In this document: positions 17,152-24,705 of the stretch, piece after piece
Numbering within the stretch: position 1 is the first letter of the stretch
Layout of the letters: each line of letters starts with the position of its first letter
Assembly: GCA_903895845.1 (NCBI GenBank)
Contig: CAITVK010000042.1
Coordinates: 28,585-92,584 of the forward strand
Source of the DNA: an uncultured Chitinophagaceae bacterium
Lineage (GTDB): Bacteria > Bacteroidota > Bacteroidia > Chitinophagales > Chitinophagaceae
Direction: 5' to 3'
DNA length: 64,000 nt
The notes under the pieces: generated by a model
Database searches by the model: none
Told to the model about the DNA's origin: nothing
The model's input: only the letters and a program-made list of their open reading frames with translations
Program-made: the position numbers and the translations under genes

Positions 17152-18141
17152 ATGTTCACTAAAATGAAACGTATCAGTATTCTTGTTCCTGAAAATTCGG
17201 TTATGCAGGCCATTGCCGATCCACAATATCTGTTTTCAGCAGTTAATCAGTTTATGGTAGCTGCTGGGAAGGAGCCCTTGTTTGATGTGCAGTTAGTTGG
17301 AATTAGAAAAGAAGTGAAAATTAATAGTGGGTTATTCTCCATCAATGTATCGCAACTATTGGAAGATACAACCCAACCCGATCTGGTCATTATTCCTGCG
17401 TTGTTTGGCGATATGCCCGCTGCCATTGAATCAAACAAACAAATGTTGCCGTGGATAAAGGAACAGCATGATAACGGTGCAGAAGTGGCCTCTCTTTGTG
17501 TGGGTGCTTTTTTGTTGGCTTCAACCGGGTTACTCGATGGAAAAAAGTGTTCTACACATTGGGGTTTTCAAAACCAGTTCAGGACTATGTTTCCAAAGGT
17601 TGAAGTAATGGATGGTAGTATTGTTACAGAGCAAGACAGACTTTATTCGAGCGGTGGTGCTATGAGTTATTGGAACTTATTGCTTTATCTGGTAGAGAAA
17701 TATACGGATAGGCAAACGGCAATATTGGCTTCCAAGTATTTTGCGATAGATATAGACCGGGCAAGTCAGGCGGCATTTGCCATGTTTCAGGGACAGAAGA
17801 ATCATGCGGATGAGGCAGTGAAAAAGGCACAGGAGTTTATTGATACCAATATTAAAGAAAGAATTTCTATTGATGAGCTGGCAGGCTTAGTAGCAGTGGG
17901 CAGACGTAGTTTTGAGAGACGTTTTAAGCTTGCCACCAACAACTCTGTTCTGGAATACATCAACAGGGTGAAAGTGGAGTTGGCCAAGCGTAACCTGGAG
18001 ATAAGTCGTAAAAACATTAATGAAGTGATGTATGAGGTAGGTTATAACGATGCCAAGGCTTTTCGTACTATTTTTAAGAAGGTTACAGGTCTTACGCCCA
18101 TTGAGTACCGAACCAAATACAATAAATTGGCGGTGGAATAG
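17152..18141 (+). CDS. GlxA-family transcriptional regulator (DJ-1/PfpI plus AraC)
   Basis: Residues 1-190 form a DJ-1/PfpI-like domain with a Cys at the nucleophile elbow (VASLCVGAFLLASTG, about residue 120). Residues 220-325 form an AraC-type double helix-turn-helix (SIDELAGLVAVGRRSFERRF, then INEVMYEVGYNDAKAFRTIF). The start may be the ATG at 17152 or MKRIS at 17164. It is divergent from a row of six small genes (VOC, SRPBCC, DoxX, DUF4287) and is the natural candidate for their regulator. Confidence 0.9.
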   Translation: MFTKMKRISILVPENSVMQAIADPQYLFSAVNQFMVAAGKEPLFDVQLVGIRKEVKINSGLFSINVSQLLEDTTQPDLVIIPALFGDMPAAIESNKQMLPWIKEQHDNGAEVASLCVGAFLLASTGLLDGKKCSTHWGFQNQFRTMFPKVEVMDGSIVTEQDRLYSSGGAMSYWNLLLYLVEKYTDRQTAILASKYFAIDIDRASQAAFAMFQGQKNHADEAVKKAQEFIDTNIKERISIDELAGLVAVGRRSFERRFKLATNNSVLEYINRVKVELAKRNLEISRKNINEVMYEVGYNDAKAFRTIFKKVTGLTPIEYRTKYNKLAVE

Positions 18142-18227
18142 AGAATGTTCTTAAAACTAGTTAAGGTATTTTGCCAGGTTGTCAACTGTGCCTTAGAGAA
18201 CAACGATGTAGATGTATTGGCGGCTAA

Positions 18228-18479
18228 CTATCTTACAAGACTCCATGCAGAAGAGCTCTGATTTGATATTGTAGCCCTCTGGAACGTCATCGCACTCCTG
18301 TAAATCGTAATAGCGCTCCTGTAAATTGGCGTCGCACTCCTGTAAATCGTCATAGCACTCCTGTAAATTGGCATAGCACTCCTGTAAATTGGTATCGCAC
18401 TCCTGTAAATTGGCGTAGCACTCCCGTAAATTGGTGTAGCACTCCTGTAAATTGACATTGCACTCCTATAAATTGGCAT
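18228..18479 (-). CDS. possible small heptapeptide-repeat ORF within array A
   Basis: On the minus strand, tandem array A reads as one open frame of repeats with consensus PIYRSAM, followed by a short unique C-terminus. In the units the first two codon positions of the core Ile-Tyr-x-Ser-Ala do not change, while third positions do (ATT/ATC, TAC/TAT, AGT/AGC, GCT/GCA/GCG). This looks like selection on protein. The repeat continues upstream of the first ATG (18479) for two more units with no start codon before an in-frame stop. There is no signal peptide. It may be a real small gene or a chance reading of a noncoding array. Confidence 0.3.
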   Translation of the reverse strand: MPIYRSAMSIYRSATPIYGSATPIYRSAIPIYRSAMPIYRSAMTIYRSATPIYRSAITIYRSAMTFQRATISNQSSSAWSLVR

Positions 18480-18543
18480 AGCGCTCCTGTAGATTGATGT
18501 AGCACTTCTATAAATTGGGGTTGCACTACTGTAGATTGGTATT
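18286..18543. repeat. tandem array A, 21-bp unit, about 12 copies
   Basis: About 12 contiguous units of 21 bp lie between the convergent GlxA and T9SS-protein genes. On the plus strand the common core is CTCCTGTAAATTGG. Units are not identical and there are no spacers. On the minus strand many units contain AGGAG four bases before an ATG. The rest of the 541-bp gap (18142-18683) holds only a terminator at 18621. Confidence 0.95.
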
Positions 18544-18620
18544 GTAATCCTTTTAAATGAATTATTTGTTCAACTCAAACCTAATAAGTTACTATTGCTA
18601 TGTGCAGATGTGGAATAAAC

Positions 18621-18656
18621 AAAAAGAGAGCCCTGCATTTGCAGAGCCCTCTTTTG
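18621..18656 (-). terminator. terminator after the T9SS protein gene at 18684
   Basis: A 15-bp stem with two G-U pairs and a 4-base loop (GGGCTCTGC and GCAGGGCTC arms on the minus strand) ends in a T run. It lies 28 bp past the stop of the minus-strand T9SS gene and could also serve transcripts from the other side. Confidence 0.75.
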
Positions 18657-18683
18657 TATGAAGTTAAACGGGTATTATAAAAC

Positions 18684-20390
18684 TTATTTCACAAATTTAG
18701 TTGTAGAAACTTCACCGTTATTCTCGTAAGAGATAACATAGCTACCCTTTGTCAAATTGCCTACATTAATGCTTGTTTGAGTAGCACCCAATTGCACATT
18801 ATAAGTAGAAATTGTTTTTCCACTGATTGAAGAAACCTTCAATACAGCACCACTTACTGCTTGTGTATGGGACACAGTTGCAGTATTAACTACTGGATTA
18901 GGATAAACACTTATTTTAACAGATACTTTGTTGCTCAATTGAACACTAGAACTGTAAGAGTAGCTACCATCGTTGTTTGTTACTTTCAAACGATAATAGG
19001 CAGATCCTGTAAGTTTTGAAGCATCAGTGTATTCATAGGCTGAGGGTTTATTTTTAGCCGGAATTACTTCCAAAGTGGAGAAGGTTTTGCCATCTATGCT
19101 TTTTTCAATCACAAATGATTTAGTGCTAACTTCTGTTGCAGTAGCCCATGAAAGTTTAGCAAAACTATTTACCAAAGCACCGCTTAAACCAGTAGCAAAT
19201 TTAACTGGCGTTAAAACAGGTGTACCTGGAGTGTAAGCTATTCCTCTGAACTGTGTATTCTTTACAGCAGTATCTAAAACAATAGCAGAATCTCCTGGCA
19301 TTGGGCCGAATGGTGGTTGGTTCCAACCAGTTAAATCGAAAGCACCAAACAATTTTGTCGAAGATGTCGCGAACAATGCAACGGTGTCACCACTGTTATA
19401 ACCTGTTAAACCTCTAACACCTTTAGCGTAAATAGAACCATTATATGACCAAGAACCGCTTACTAAAGAATATTTTTGAATACCTCTTTCTGTGAGAGCA
19501 CCATTTGTACCATCATCAGCAATGTATAAAACTTTACCTTTTGGCAAATCAACCATAAAGAATTGATAAGGTGATGTCTTTGTTGTAGGTACACTTGGGT
19601 AAGTTGTATCAATACCAGGAAGTGCTGCAATGCTTTGACCAGATGCAGTATCTACACCTGTTCCTATTGTAGCTAGTGTAACATCTGTAGCAACAGGGTT
19701 CAATGGACCATAGCTAGATTGATACGAACCATACAATTGACCATCATAAATTTCTAGACTACGAGCAGTAGGAGATTGATTCACGTTGGTTGTGCTGTGA
19801 GAAGATATTGTTGAGCAAGTAGTAGCACCAAATTGTGCTGTCTTGATACTCGTAGAAGAGTAGCACATGAAAAAAGTTGTACCATCTGGCGATACTACCG
19901 AACGTGGGGCGTATTTACTAGCGAAATTGGTTAAACCTGTAGATGTATTAACTGCACCACTTTGGTCAACTCTGCCAATTACACGACGGGTAGTTGGTAG
20001 GGCTGTTGTTGTAGGACTAGCCGCAACACCAGCAGTAGAAGTATCTGCGCCACAGTCGTAGCCAGCAAAAACTAGGTATTTACCATCAGCAGAACGAGTC
20101 ATTTGTCCTTCTGTAGTACCAGTTCCTGCAGCAGATAATAAATAATTGCCAGCAGCAGCAGATCCTACAGTGCTTGGTAATGTAATTGTGTTGATAACTG
20201 GCGCTGTTTGTTTGGTTAAAACAAGGCTAGTTGTGTGTTCATCCAAAAAAACAGGTGCGGCAGATGCACCTAATGTTTTAGTGCCATCCCCAACCCTGTA
20301 AATTACAAGATTACCTGGGGTAAACGGTTTTTGTGCCTTTGCACAAACAATGCTGCCTATGGCAACAAGAAGAGTAAGCGTTTTTTTCAT
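18684..20390 (-). CDS. T9SS type A sorting-domain protein, 568 aa
   Basis: A signal peptide (about residues 1-19, ending CAKAQ) leads into a Thr/Ser/Gly-rich body that contains repeated strands like a beta-propeller (for example KGKVLYIADDGTNG). The last 75 residues, starting VSVKISVYPNPVVN and ending KGSYVISYENNG with STTKFVK, are a T9SS type A C-terminal signal. The product should therefore be exported by the type IX system and attached to or released from the cell surface. A fibronectin-like segment (around residues 400-480) precedes the sorting domain. The substrate is unknown. A terminator at 18621 follows. Confidence 0.85.
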   Translation of the reverse strand: MKKTLTLLVAIGSIVCAKAQKPFTPGNLVIYRVGDGTKTLGASAAPVFLDEHTTSLVLTKQTAPVINTITLPSTVGSAAAGNYLLSAAGTGTTEGQMTRSADGKYLVFAGYDCGADTSTAGVAASPTTTALPTTRRVIGRVDQSGAVNTSTGLTNFASKYAPRSVVSPDGTTFFMCYSSTSIKTAQFGATTCSTISSHSTTNVNQSPTARSLEIYDGQLYGSYQSSYGPLNPVATDVTLATIGTGVDTASGQSIAALPGIDTTYPSVPTTKTSPYQFFMVDLPKGKVLYIADDGTNGALTERGIQKYSLVSGSWSYNGSIYAKGVRGLTGYNSGDTVALFATSSTKLFGAFDLTGWNQPPFGPMPGDSAIVLDTAVKNTQFRGIAYTPGTPVLTPVKFATGLSGALVNSFAKLSWATATEVSTKSFVIEKSIDGKTFSTLEVIPAKNKPSAYEYTDASKLTGSAYYRLKVTNNDGSYSYSSSVQLSNKVSVKISVYPNPVVNTATVSHTQAVSGAVLKVSSISGKTISTYNVQLGATQTSINVGNLTKGSYVISYENNGEVSTTKFVK

Positions 20391-20759
20391 AATTGTTTTA
20401 TTTTTTTATTAATAATAGTTACCCAAAGCCGTTGCTTTTTATGGCAAGTAATAACTTTCTAGCCTGCAAGATATTAGATTTTCCTATCCCTTTCTGATGT
20501 CTTACCGATTTGTTTCGAAAAAATTATCGAAATCGTTCTCGAATAACTCAGGTTGGTAGCAAAAACGATATATCTTGATATCTGTGAATGTGACTCCTTT
20601 TTTGTAACATTCTTTTTTGAAAATGACGTTCTTATTTTTCAGCATCCCGTTTTAGTAGTAGTTAAGTTGAAACAACTACAAAAAGTTGGGAAGGTCTATC
20701 CGTAAAAGAAGTTAACTCCTCAAAAAAACAAATGTCTTTTCTTTGCATCAAAATAAGAT
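20391..20759. promoter_or_regulatory. divergent leader between the T9SS gene and panB
   Basis: This 369-bp gap between two divergent genes should carry both promoters. A near-consensus box TTTCTTTG lies 16-23 bp before the panB ATG. An inverted TCGAAA/TTTCGA pair lies near 20513-20537. I see no gene and no strong repeat. Confidence 0.35.
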
Positions 20760-21563
20760 ATGGCTGTCAAGAAAATAACTACGAGTACCTTGCTGAAGAT
20801 GAAAGCCAATGGAGAGAAGATATCCATGCTTACTGCTTACGATTTTTCCTTTGCCCGTTTATTTGATGCTGCCGGAATTGATATTCTATTGGTGGGAGAT
20901 AGTGCTAGCAACGTAATGGCCGGAAATGAAACCACTCTGCCAATTACTTTGGAGCAAATGATTTACCATGCCCAATGTGTGGTTAAAGGCGTAGAAAGAA
21001 GCTTCGTAATTGTAGATCTGCCCTTTGGTAGCTATCAATCCAATTCCGAAATTGCTTTGGCTTCAGCAATAAAAATTATGAAAGAGACTGGTGCGCATGC
21101 TATTAAATTGGAAGGGGGAGAAGAGGTTGCCGATAGCATCAAGCGCATTGTAAGTGCGGGCATACCCGTGATGGGACATCTTGGCCTGACACCACAGAGT
21201 ATCAATAAGTTTGGCTCTTATGTAGTACGAGCAAAAGAGGATGCAGAAGCCGAAAAACTTAAAAAAGATAGTATCATACTAGAACAAGCGGGTTGTTTTG
21301 GGGTTGTGCTGGAAAAGATTCCCGCAATGCTAGCAAAGGAAGTAACCGAAAGCATCAACATTCCCACTATTGGAATTGGTGCCGGTAAATATTGTGACGG
21401 ACAAGTATTGGTAATGCACGACATGCTTGGAATTAATTCGGAATTCAAGCCACGGTTTATCAGACAATATCTCAATCTGGAGGCACTTATCAAAGAAGCA
21501 GCAAGGCAATATGCAGCGGATGTGAAGGGAAATGATTTCCCAAATGAGCAAGAATCGTATTAA
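20760..21563 (+). CDS. panB: 3-methyl-2-oxobutanoate hydroxymethyltransferase PanB
   Basis: The 267-residue protein matches PanB, which makes ketopantoate from 2-oxoisovalerate in pantothenate and CoA synthesis. Motifs include [35 protein letters not shown] (metal-binding Asp), [15 protein letters not shown] (catalytic region), [11 protein letters not shown] and [15 protein letters not shown]. The length is normal. panC and panD are not adjacent. The start ATG at 20760 fits the family N-terminus exactly. Confidence 0.97.
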   Translation: MAVKKITTSTLLKMKANGEKISMLTAYDFSFARLFDAAGIDILLVGDSASNVMAGNETTLPITLEQMIYHAQCVVKGVERSFVIVDLPFGSYQSNSEIALASAIKIMKETGAHAIKLEGGEEVADSIKRIVSAGIPVMGHLGLTPQSINKFGSYVVRAKEDAEAEKLKKDSIILEQAGCFGVVLEKIPAMLAKEVTESINIPTIGIGAGKYCDGQVLVMHDMLGINSEFKPRFIRQYLNLEALIKEAARQYAADVKGNDFPNEQESY

Positions 21564-21623
21564 CCCTTCACCGATTAAACCTTATTTCCACCAATATTAG
21601 CATAGCCTTGTTTTTGCGGTCTT

Positions 21624-21631
21624 TACATTTG
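21624..21631 (+). promoter_or_regulatory. candidate Bacteroidota -7 box (TACATTTG)
   Basis: This octamer fits TAnnTTTG exactly and lies 15 bp before the ATG of the LytS-type kinase gene. A clear -33 box at the usual spacing is not seen. Confidence 0.35.
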
Positions 21632-21645
21632 GAAAAATTTGAGAT

Positions 21646-22764
21646 ATGACGGCCGCAAAAAATAAAAAGGTTCTGACTATTGTAATACACATAGCGGTAT
21701 GGACTTGTTTTCTTCTGATACCCTTCATTTTTCAACAGCATTCCCGGGATTCCCCCTCGCCAACAGTCATTAGCAATCATTTTAGGGCGGTACTAATCAG
21801 TAGTAGCCTCTATCTTATTGCTTTTTACTACATCAATACGCAATTCTTGATTCCCAAATTGTTGCTCACCCGTAAATGGGGCTTTTATGGCGTATGCATT
21901 GTGGCTTTCTTTCTTCTGTTTTTATATTTCCCCGAGTGGGTTTCTTCTTTGGTAGCCGAAGATACTGCCTCCAGAATAGGAGGGATGCCATACATAAAAG
22001 GTATTCCCCCCGATTCTTTGCATATCCCTCCGCCCCCTCCTCATTTTGGATCGGGAAGGCATCGGTTTCATTTCTTTCCCGGCTCTTATCTCATCTTTAT
22101 CTTGGTATTTACCATCGGCACCTGTGTGAGTGTAATACAGGAATGGTTGAAAACAGATTCGTATAAAAAGGAAATTGAACGGGAGAAGCTGAACACCGAA
22201 TTGTTGTTTTTGAAATCGCAGGTGAACCCTCATTTCTTTTTCAATACGTTAAATAATATCTATTCATTGGCAGTCACAGGCAGCGAAATGACTGCATCCG
22301 CTATCCTGAAGTTGTCGTCTATTATGCGGTACATAATATCCGATGCACAACTAAACGCTGTGCCTTTGGAAAATGAAGTAACTTTTATCAAGCATTTTAT
22401 AGACCTGCAACTGGTGCGTCTTACAGATAAGGTCACCGTGGAGTTTACGATAGACGGCGTAATTGAGGATAAGATGATTGAGCCATTGATGTTTATTCCT
22501 TTTGTAGAGAATGCTTTTAAATATGGCATAAGCACCAAAGAGAAAACAAGTATTGTGTTTCATCTGAAGACGAGTGACAAGAAGATAATTTTTTCGGCTT
22601 CAAACAAAATTATTCACAACGAAAGTGCATTGAAGGATACAACAGGTATTGGCATAAATAATGTAAAAAGAAGGTTAGAACTATTGTATCCAGATAAACA
22701 TGAGTTGCAGATATTTAATACAGGAGAAAACTTTTCAGTAAAATTAGAAATTACCATCAAATGA
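21646..22764 (+). CDS. LytS-type sensor histidine kinase
   Basis: Four membrane helices (about residues 8-28, 45-65, 80-98, 145-165) precede a His_kinase domain with the phospho-acceptor motif QVNPHFFFNTLNNIY (His near residue 195), and an ATPase region with PFVENAFKYGI (N box) and TGIGINNVKRRLELLY (G box). The periplasmic-side loop has an unusual Pro-rich run (IPPPPPHF). It overlaps the LytTR regulator by four bases (ATGA), so the two form one operon and one two-component system. The signal sensed is unknown. Confidence 0.92.
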   Translation: MTAAKNKKVLTIVIHIAVWTCFLLIPFIFQQHSRDSPSPTVISNHFRAVLISSSLYLIAFYYINTQFLIPKLLLTRKWGFYGVCIVAFFLLFLYFPEWVSSLVAEDTASRIGGMPYIKGIPPDSLHIPPPPPHFGSGRHRFHFFPGSYLIFILVFTIGTCVSVIQEWLKTDSYKKEIEREKLNTELLFLKSQVNPHFFFNTLNNIYSLAVTGSEMTASAILKLSSIMRYIISDAQLNAVPLENEVTFIKHFIDLQLVRLTDKVTVEFTIDGVIEDKMIEPLMFIPFVENAFKYGISTKEKTSIVFHLKTSDKKIIFSASNKIIHNESALKDTTGIGINNVKRRLELLYPDKHELQIFNTGENFSVKLEITIK

Positions 22765-23462
22765 TAACAGCTATTGCAGTAGATGATGAACCGTTGGCAC
22801 TAAAATTAATTAGTCAGCATTGTGAGAAAGTGGAGTTCTTGCAGTTGAAAAAAGTATTTACAAATCCCGACGAAGCAGATGCTTATCTAAAGGAGAATAG
22901 AGTAGATCTTATTTTTCTGGATATACAGATGCCCGACATTAATGGTATGCAGTTTTACAGAAACCTCACCAATCCCCCACAGGTTATTTTTACCACGGCT
23001 TTCAGGGACTATGCTGTTGACGGATTTAATGTGGATGCTGTAGACTATCTGTTGAAGCCATTTGAGTTCGATCGGTTTTTGAAAGCTATCAACAAAGCCA
23101 AGGAGCTACTGGAATTCCTTTCAATACAAGAAGTCAATTCCAACTCCCTCTTTGTGAAGGTGAATTATGAGATGAAGAAAATTAACCTGAAAGACATCGA
23201 CTTGATAGAGGCTTTGGACGATTACATCAAAATATACATCAAACCAATTCCCGTGTTGACCTTGATGACCTTGAAGAGTGTATCGGAAAAACTACCGCAG
23301 CAAGAGTTTATCCGGGTGCATCGGTCGTATATCATTCCGATTTCCAAGATAGAGAAGTTTAATAAGACAAAGATTTTTGTAGCCGGAAAAGAGATACCGA
23401 TAGGCTCCAGCTACGGCGATGTATTTGATAAGTTGATAGAGCGAAGCAATGTTTTGGGGTGA
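22761..23462 (+). CDS. LytTR-type response regulator
   Basis: The N-terminal receiver has AVDDEPLAL (acidic pocket), LIFLDIQMPDINGM (phospho-Asp near residue 54) and KPFEFDRFLKAI (Lys). The C-terminal LytTR DNA-binding domain has SLFVKVNYEMKKI, DLIEALDDYIKIYI and EFIRVHRSYIIPI. It overlaps the kinase gene by ATGA. LytTR proteins bind direct repeats upstream of their targets; no such target was identified here. The length of 233 residues is normal. Confidence 0.95.
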   Translation: MITAIAVDDEPLALKLISQHCEKVEFLQLKKVFTNPDEADAYLKENRVDLIFLDIQMPDINGMQFYRNLTNPPQVIFTTAFRDYAVDGFNVDAVDYLLKPFEFDRFLKAINKAKELLEFLSIQEVNSNSLFVKVNYEMKKINLKDIDLIEALDDYIKIYIKPIPVLTLMTLKSVSEKLPQQEFIRVHRSYIIPISKIEKFNKTKIFVAGKEIPIGSSYGDVFDKLIERSNVLG

Positions 23463-23499
23463 TAAGAAGTTGCGTAACTGAACTCAATCTGATTGATAC

Positions 23500-23620
23500 A
23501 AGTTGCTAGTAATAAAAAGTAAGTAAGCATAAAAAAGAGTCTGGATAGTGTAGTAACTTTCTAGACTCTTTTTATACCCAGCAACTTGCGTTAATTACTA
23601 CACTATCTTAGTGAATGCAC
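23500..23620. repeat. structured dispersed repeat, copy 1
   Basis: Three inverted pairs interlock here: 23532-23542 with 23563-23573 (AAAAAGAGTCT arms), 23544-23556 with 23595-23607 (GATAGTGTAGTAA arms, perfect 13 bp), and 23500-23519 with 23568-23588 (17 of 20). The first two cross, which is a pseudoknot order. The first stem ends in a T run and may terminate the lytS/lytR operon. A related copy is at 58067-58175. Confidence 0.55.
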
Positions 23621-23714
23621 TTGCAAAACGCGCTAGCCCGTGTAGATTGTAGGGAGTGATGAGGACAGGCTGAGGAGAATGTTTCGTATGCAAGCACTTT
23701 TATAAACACTTTTG

Positions 23715-24157
23715 TTAGCTGCTGGGCATATCAGTTTGTAGTCCTTCGTCACTTAATAATGATTTCAATAAATTGTCGGACGTTACAAATAAACCAACTT
23801 CTGACTTAAACGAAATTGCACTTGAAAGTTGGATACTATCTAAAGTTCTTAAGCCTTTAAATCCATATTTTGTTGTCAAAATTCTGGCTTGCTCTATTAT
23901 TAAACTATCTGTTGCAATGAAAGTATATTTTGCACTATCTCTTTCAAATAGTTGTAATGTTTTAATTGCATCTAATTCTGTAATTTCCTTTGTTCTTACT
24001 TTCTTCCAAACAGATGATGTAAATTCTACTTTAGTTATCTCAGACAAGTAAATACTTGTAACAGTTACCTTAGAAAATATCTGCTCAATTAATACAGTAT
24101 CTTCTTCACGGTGATAAAGTTTGAATAAGGAAGAGAAGTGTCTAAAAATATTTTCAT
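23715..24157 (-). pseudogene. VapC-type PIN-domain toxin, frameshifted near the start
   Basis: The family start reads MKIFLDTS from the ATG at 24157, which overlaps the antitoxin stop as ATGA. After DTS the frame breaks; the rest (SLFKLYHREE onward) is in another frame that stays open to 23715. Removing two bases in the run TTCTCTTCC (minus strand, 24129-24139) would give DTSSLFKLY, the normal PIN opening. Later PIN acidic residues are present: SEITKVEF, RTLDSIQLSSA and VTSDNLL. A TTG at 24179 in the second frame would give 154 residues but would lack the first catalytic Asp. PIN toxins cut RNA. The toxin is probably inactive unless the shift is a read error or is corrected by frameshifting. 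Confidence 0.75.
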
Positions 24158-24384
24158 AATTCAAGCCTTTTTTCTTCAATTACTGTGTCACTAAATGACC
24201 CCTTAAAGTTTTCTAAATTTTTTTGGCTTTGTGCAAATGAAAAGTCTGATAAAGAAAGTGCTTTTTCTGTTTGAGTGGGAGCTTCGTCTAAAAATGTAAG
24301 AATTACCTTTACAGGATTATTAGAGTGGTATTCTTTGTCAAGTTTTACATAACCATTTTGATATGTGCCAACTATTGCAACCAT
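24154..24384 (-). CDS. antitoxin of the PIN (VapC-type) toxin
   Basis: The 76-residue protein opens AIVGTYQNGYVKLDKEYHS and contains KVILTFLDE and LSLSDFSFAQSQ, as in small Bacteroidota antitoxins paired with PIN toxins. The N-terminal half is strand-rich, and the C-terminal half is the likely toxin-wrapping tail. Its stop overlaps the ATG of the toxin frame (ATGA), as expected for translational coupling. It may still be intact although the toxin is broken. Confidence 0.75.
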   Translation of the reverse strand: MVAIVGTYQNGYVKLDKEYHSNNPVKVILTFLDEAPTQTEKALSLSDFSFAQSQKNLENFKGSFSDTVIEEKRLEL

Positions 24385-24705
24385 AATTATTTTTTTTCTA
24401 AGGTAATGTAATTCTGTGTTTTGATAAGTGTAATGTCAAACTATTTTGTATTTCAAAATTTTAGTCCCCCGCCTGGCAGCTAACTCTTGTATTTATCCCA
24501 TCGGGAGCATGAATCCTTTCATGTGCCTACTGTTACTTATTCTCAAATATCAAACAACTTTTTTCTATTCAACCATTAGTAACGAGCAGCCCATGACGGG
24601 AGTCATGAACTAGACCCCGACATTCATGCGCCAGCTGGGTAAAAACTGGTTTGACTAGTTCCTGCTCGAGTTGACTATTTTCGAATGTTCCTGCGCTAGA
24701 TGAGC
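24385..24705. other. gap between the antitoxin and methylase genes
   Basis: This 321-bp gap holds the antitoxin leader, the attC-like site at 24477-24538, and a less AT-rich stretch (about 24580-24705). On the minus strand that stretch is open for about 46 codons (24569-24706) without a start codon, and includes the phrase LAHECRGLVHDSRHG. I do not recognise it; it may be the end of a lost gene. Confidence 0.45.
24477..24538 (-). repeat. attC-like composite site 2 (between methylase and antitoxin)
   Basis: CAGCTAACTCTT (24477-24488), a hairpin (CATGAA and TTCATG arms) and CTGTTAC (24530-24536) occur in this order on the plus strand. The same order, with an identical 12-mer, is found at 26928-26974. 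On the minus strand this reads GTAACAG, hairpin, GTTAGCTG, then the antitoxin gene, like the end of an integron attC before a cassette gene. Confidence 0.4.
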
